Shown: positions 63,653 through 64,000 of the stretch, one piece after another
Numbering within the stretch: position 1 is the first letter of the stretch
Layout: each line of letters starts with the position of its first letter
Assembly (NCBI GenBank): GCA_047030855.1
Contig: JBKYIJ010000008.1
Location: forward strand, 806,001 to 870,000
Direction: 5' to 3'
Length of the DNA: 64,000 bases
DNA from: QVMM01 sp047030855
GTDB lineage: Bacteria > Bacteroidota > Bacteroidia > Bacteroidales > Dysgonomonadaceae
Translations under genes and position numbers: made by a program
The notes under the pieces: model-generated
The model's database searches: none
Told to the model about the DNA's origin: nothing
Seen by the model: the letters and a program-made list of their open reading frames with translations, nothing else

Positions 63653-64000
63653 ATGGTAAAAAAGATTATATTACTGGTTTGTCTTACTATAACCTCCTGT
63701 ATTTCGATTTCCGCGCAGATTAATACGGACAGAGTCATGATCATAGGCAGAAACGCCCTTTATTACGAAGACTATGTCCTTTCCATTCAATATTTTAATC
63801 AGGTAATAAAAGCTAAACCGTATCTGGCAGAACCTTATTTTTACAGAGCCATCGCTAAATTTTATCTGGATGACTCTAAAGGGGCGGAAGACGATTGCAG
63901 CTTAGCAATCGAAAGAAATCCGTTTTTCGTCAATGCGTATCAGTTGCGTGGCGACGCAAGACTGAATCTGAATGATTTTGACGGTGCTATAAGCGATTAT
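63653..64000 (+). CDS. TPR-repeat protein, 3' partial
   Basis: Open from ATG 63653 to the window end (116 residues visible). Signal peptide (KKIILLVCLTITSCISISAQ) then TPR units: RNALYYEDYVLSIQYFNQVI, KPYLAEPYFYRAIAKFYLDD and NPFFVNAYQLRGDARLNLND. The signal contains a Cys in TSC, so it could be lipidated, but SAQ downstream looks like a type I site. In Bacteroides-like genomes a TPR gene lies between def and thrS; if this is that gene, the three export genes 59578-63567 were inserted between them. Confidence 0.85.
   Translation, partial: MVKKIILLVCLTITSCISISAQINTDRVMIIGRNALYYEDYVLSIQYFNQVIKAKPYLAEPYFYRAIAKFYLDDSKGAEDDCSLAIERNPFFVNAYQLRGDARLNLNDFDGAISDY

Noticed and set aside
1..64000. tRNA, rRNA, CRISPR arrays, insertion sequences or prophage
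   Set aside because: Looked for in the gaps; no cloverleaf, regular repeat array, transposase or phage gene was recognised.

Overview
The window is a gene-dense, A+T-rich chromosomal segment of a Bacteroidetes bacterium, almost certainly order Bacteroidales. Grounds: many upstream regions carry the Bacteroidetes sigma-factor -7 box (TAnnTTTG) and few genes show a Shine-Dalgarno; fimbrillin/Mfa lipoproteins, DUF3575/DUF3868 proteins, a FISUMP domain, an S46 dipeptidyl peptidase, TIGR02757, DUF3127, DUF2723 and a Bacteroidetes-type LptD are present. The family is not resolved (Dysgonomonadaceae/Porphyromonadaceae-like is a guess). No rRNA, tRNA, CRISPR array, transposase or prophage was found.

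Layout. 1-12 kb: a PgpH-like HD phosphodiesterase (5' end outside the window), a TPR/OmpA-like lipoprotein, TIGR02757, aroA with a metal ABC permease, a large OmpA porin, a GT14 glycosyltransferase and rsfS-ftsH. 12-19 kb: a minus-strand acyl-CoA ligase/DUF3127/D-2-hydroxyacid dehydrogenase set, then a flippase and a DPP7-type peptidase. 19-23 kb: an orphan Lys-rich protein and a complete ABC importer followed by its own OprP-like porin. 23-33 kb: two fimbrial loci on opposite strands (three fimbrillin lipoproteins, the last ending in FISUMP; and DUF3575 - [DUF3868/OmpA::Mfa1 fusion] - FimB/Mfa2), with mtgA and a DUF6249-ECF sigma-anti-sigma set between them. 33-49 kb: a TonB-linked barrel, a DUF2723 glycosyltransferase, a polysaccharide deacetylase, QueA, a DUF2027/Smr protein, LptD, HtpG and a dihydrolipoyl dehydrogenase. 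49-58 kb: a full branched-chain amino-acid operon ilvD-(ferritin-like/VIT)-ilvB-ilvN-acyl-ACP thioesterase-ilvC, then ilvE. 57-64 kb: lptB-ruvX-def, a Wza-Wza-Wzc exopolysaccharide export set, and the start of a TPR gene.

Most notable: (1) upstream of ilvD there is a 20-codon reading frame with eight Ile/Leu codons, a terminator hairpin, and an alternative pairing segment just after the leader stop: a classical translation-coupled attenuator. (2) The fimbrial locus contains an in-frame fusion of the OmpA-like DUF3868 protein to an Mfa1 shaft subunit, lacking the C-terminus of one and the N-terminus of the other. (3) An MbfA-like iron/manganese exporter gene sits inside the ilv operon, abutting ilvB. 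(4) Ten single-base indels, mostly in A or T runs of seven or eight, break five otherwise well-conserved genes (pgpH, a znuB-like gene, an ABC permease, a TonB receptor and wzc). Most were one base too long, so homopolymer sequencing error is the simplest reading, although real decay or slippage cannot be excluded from sequence alone.
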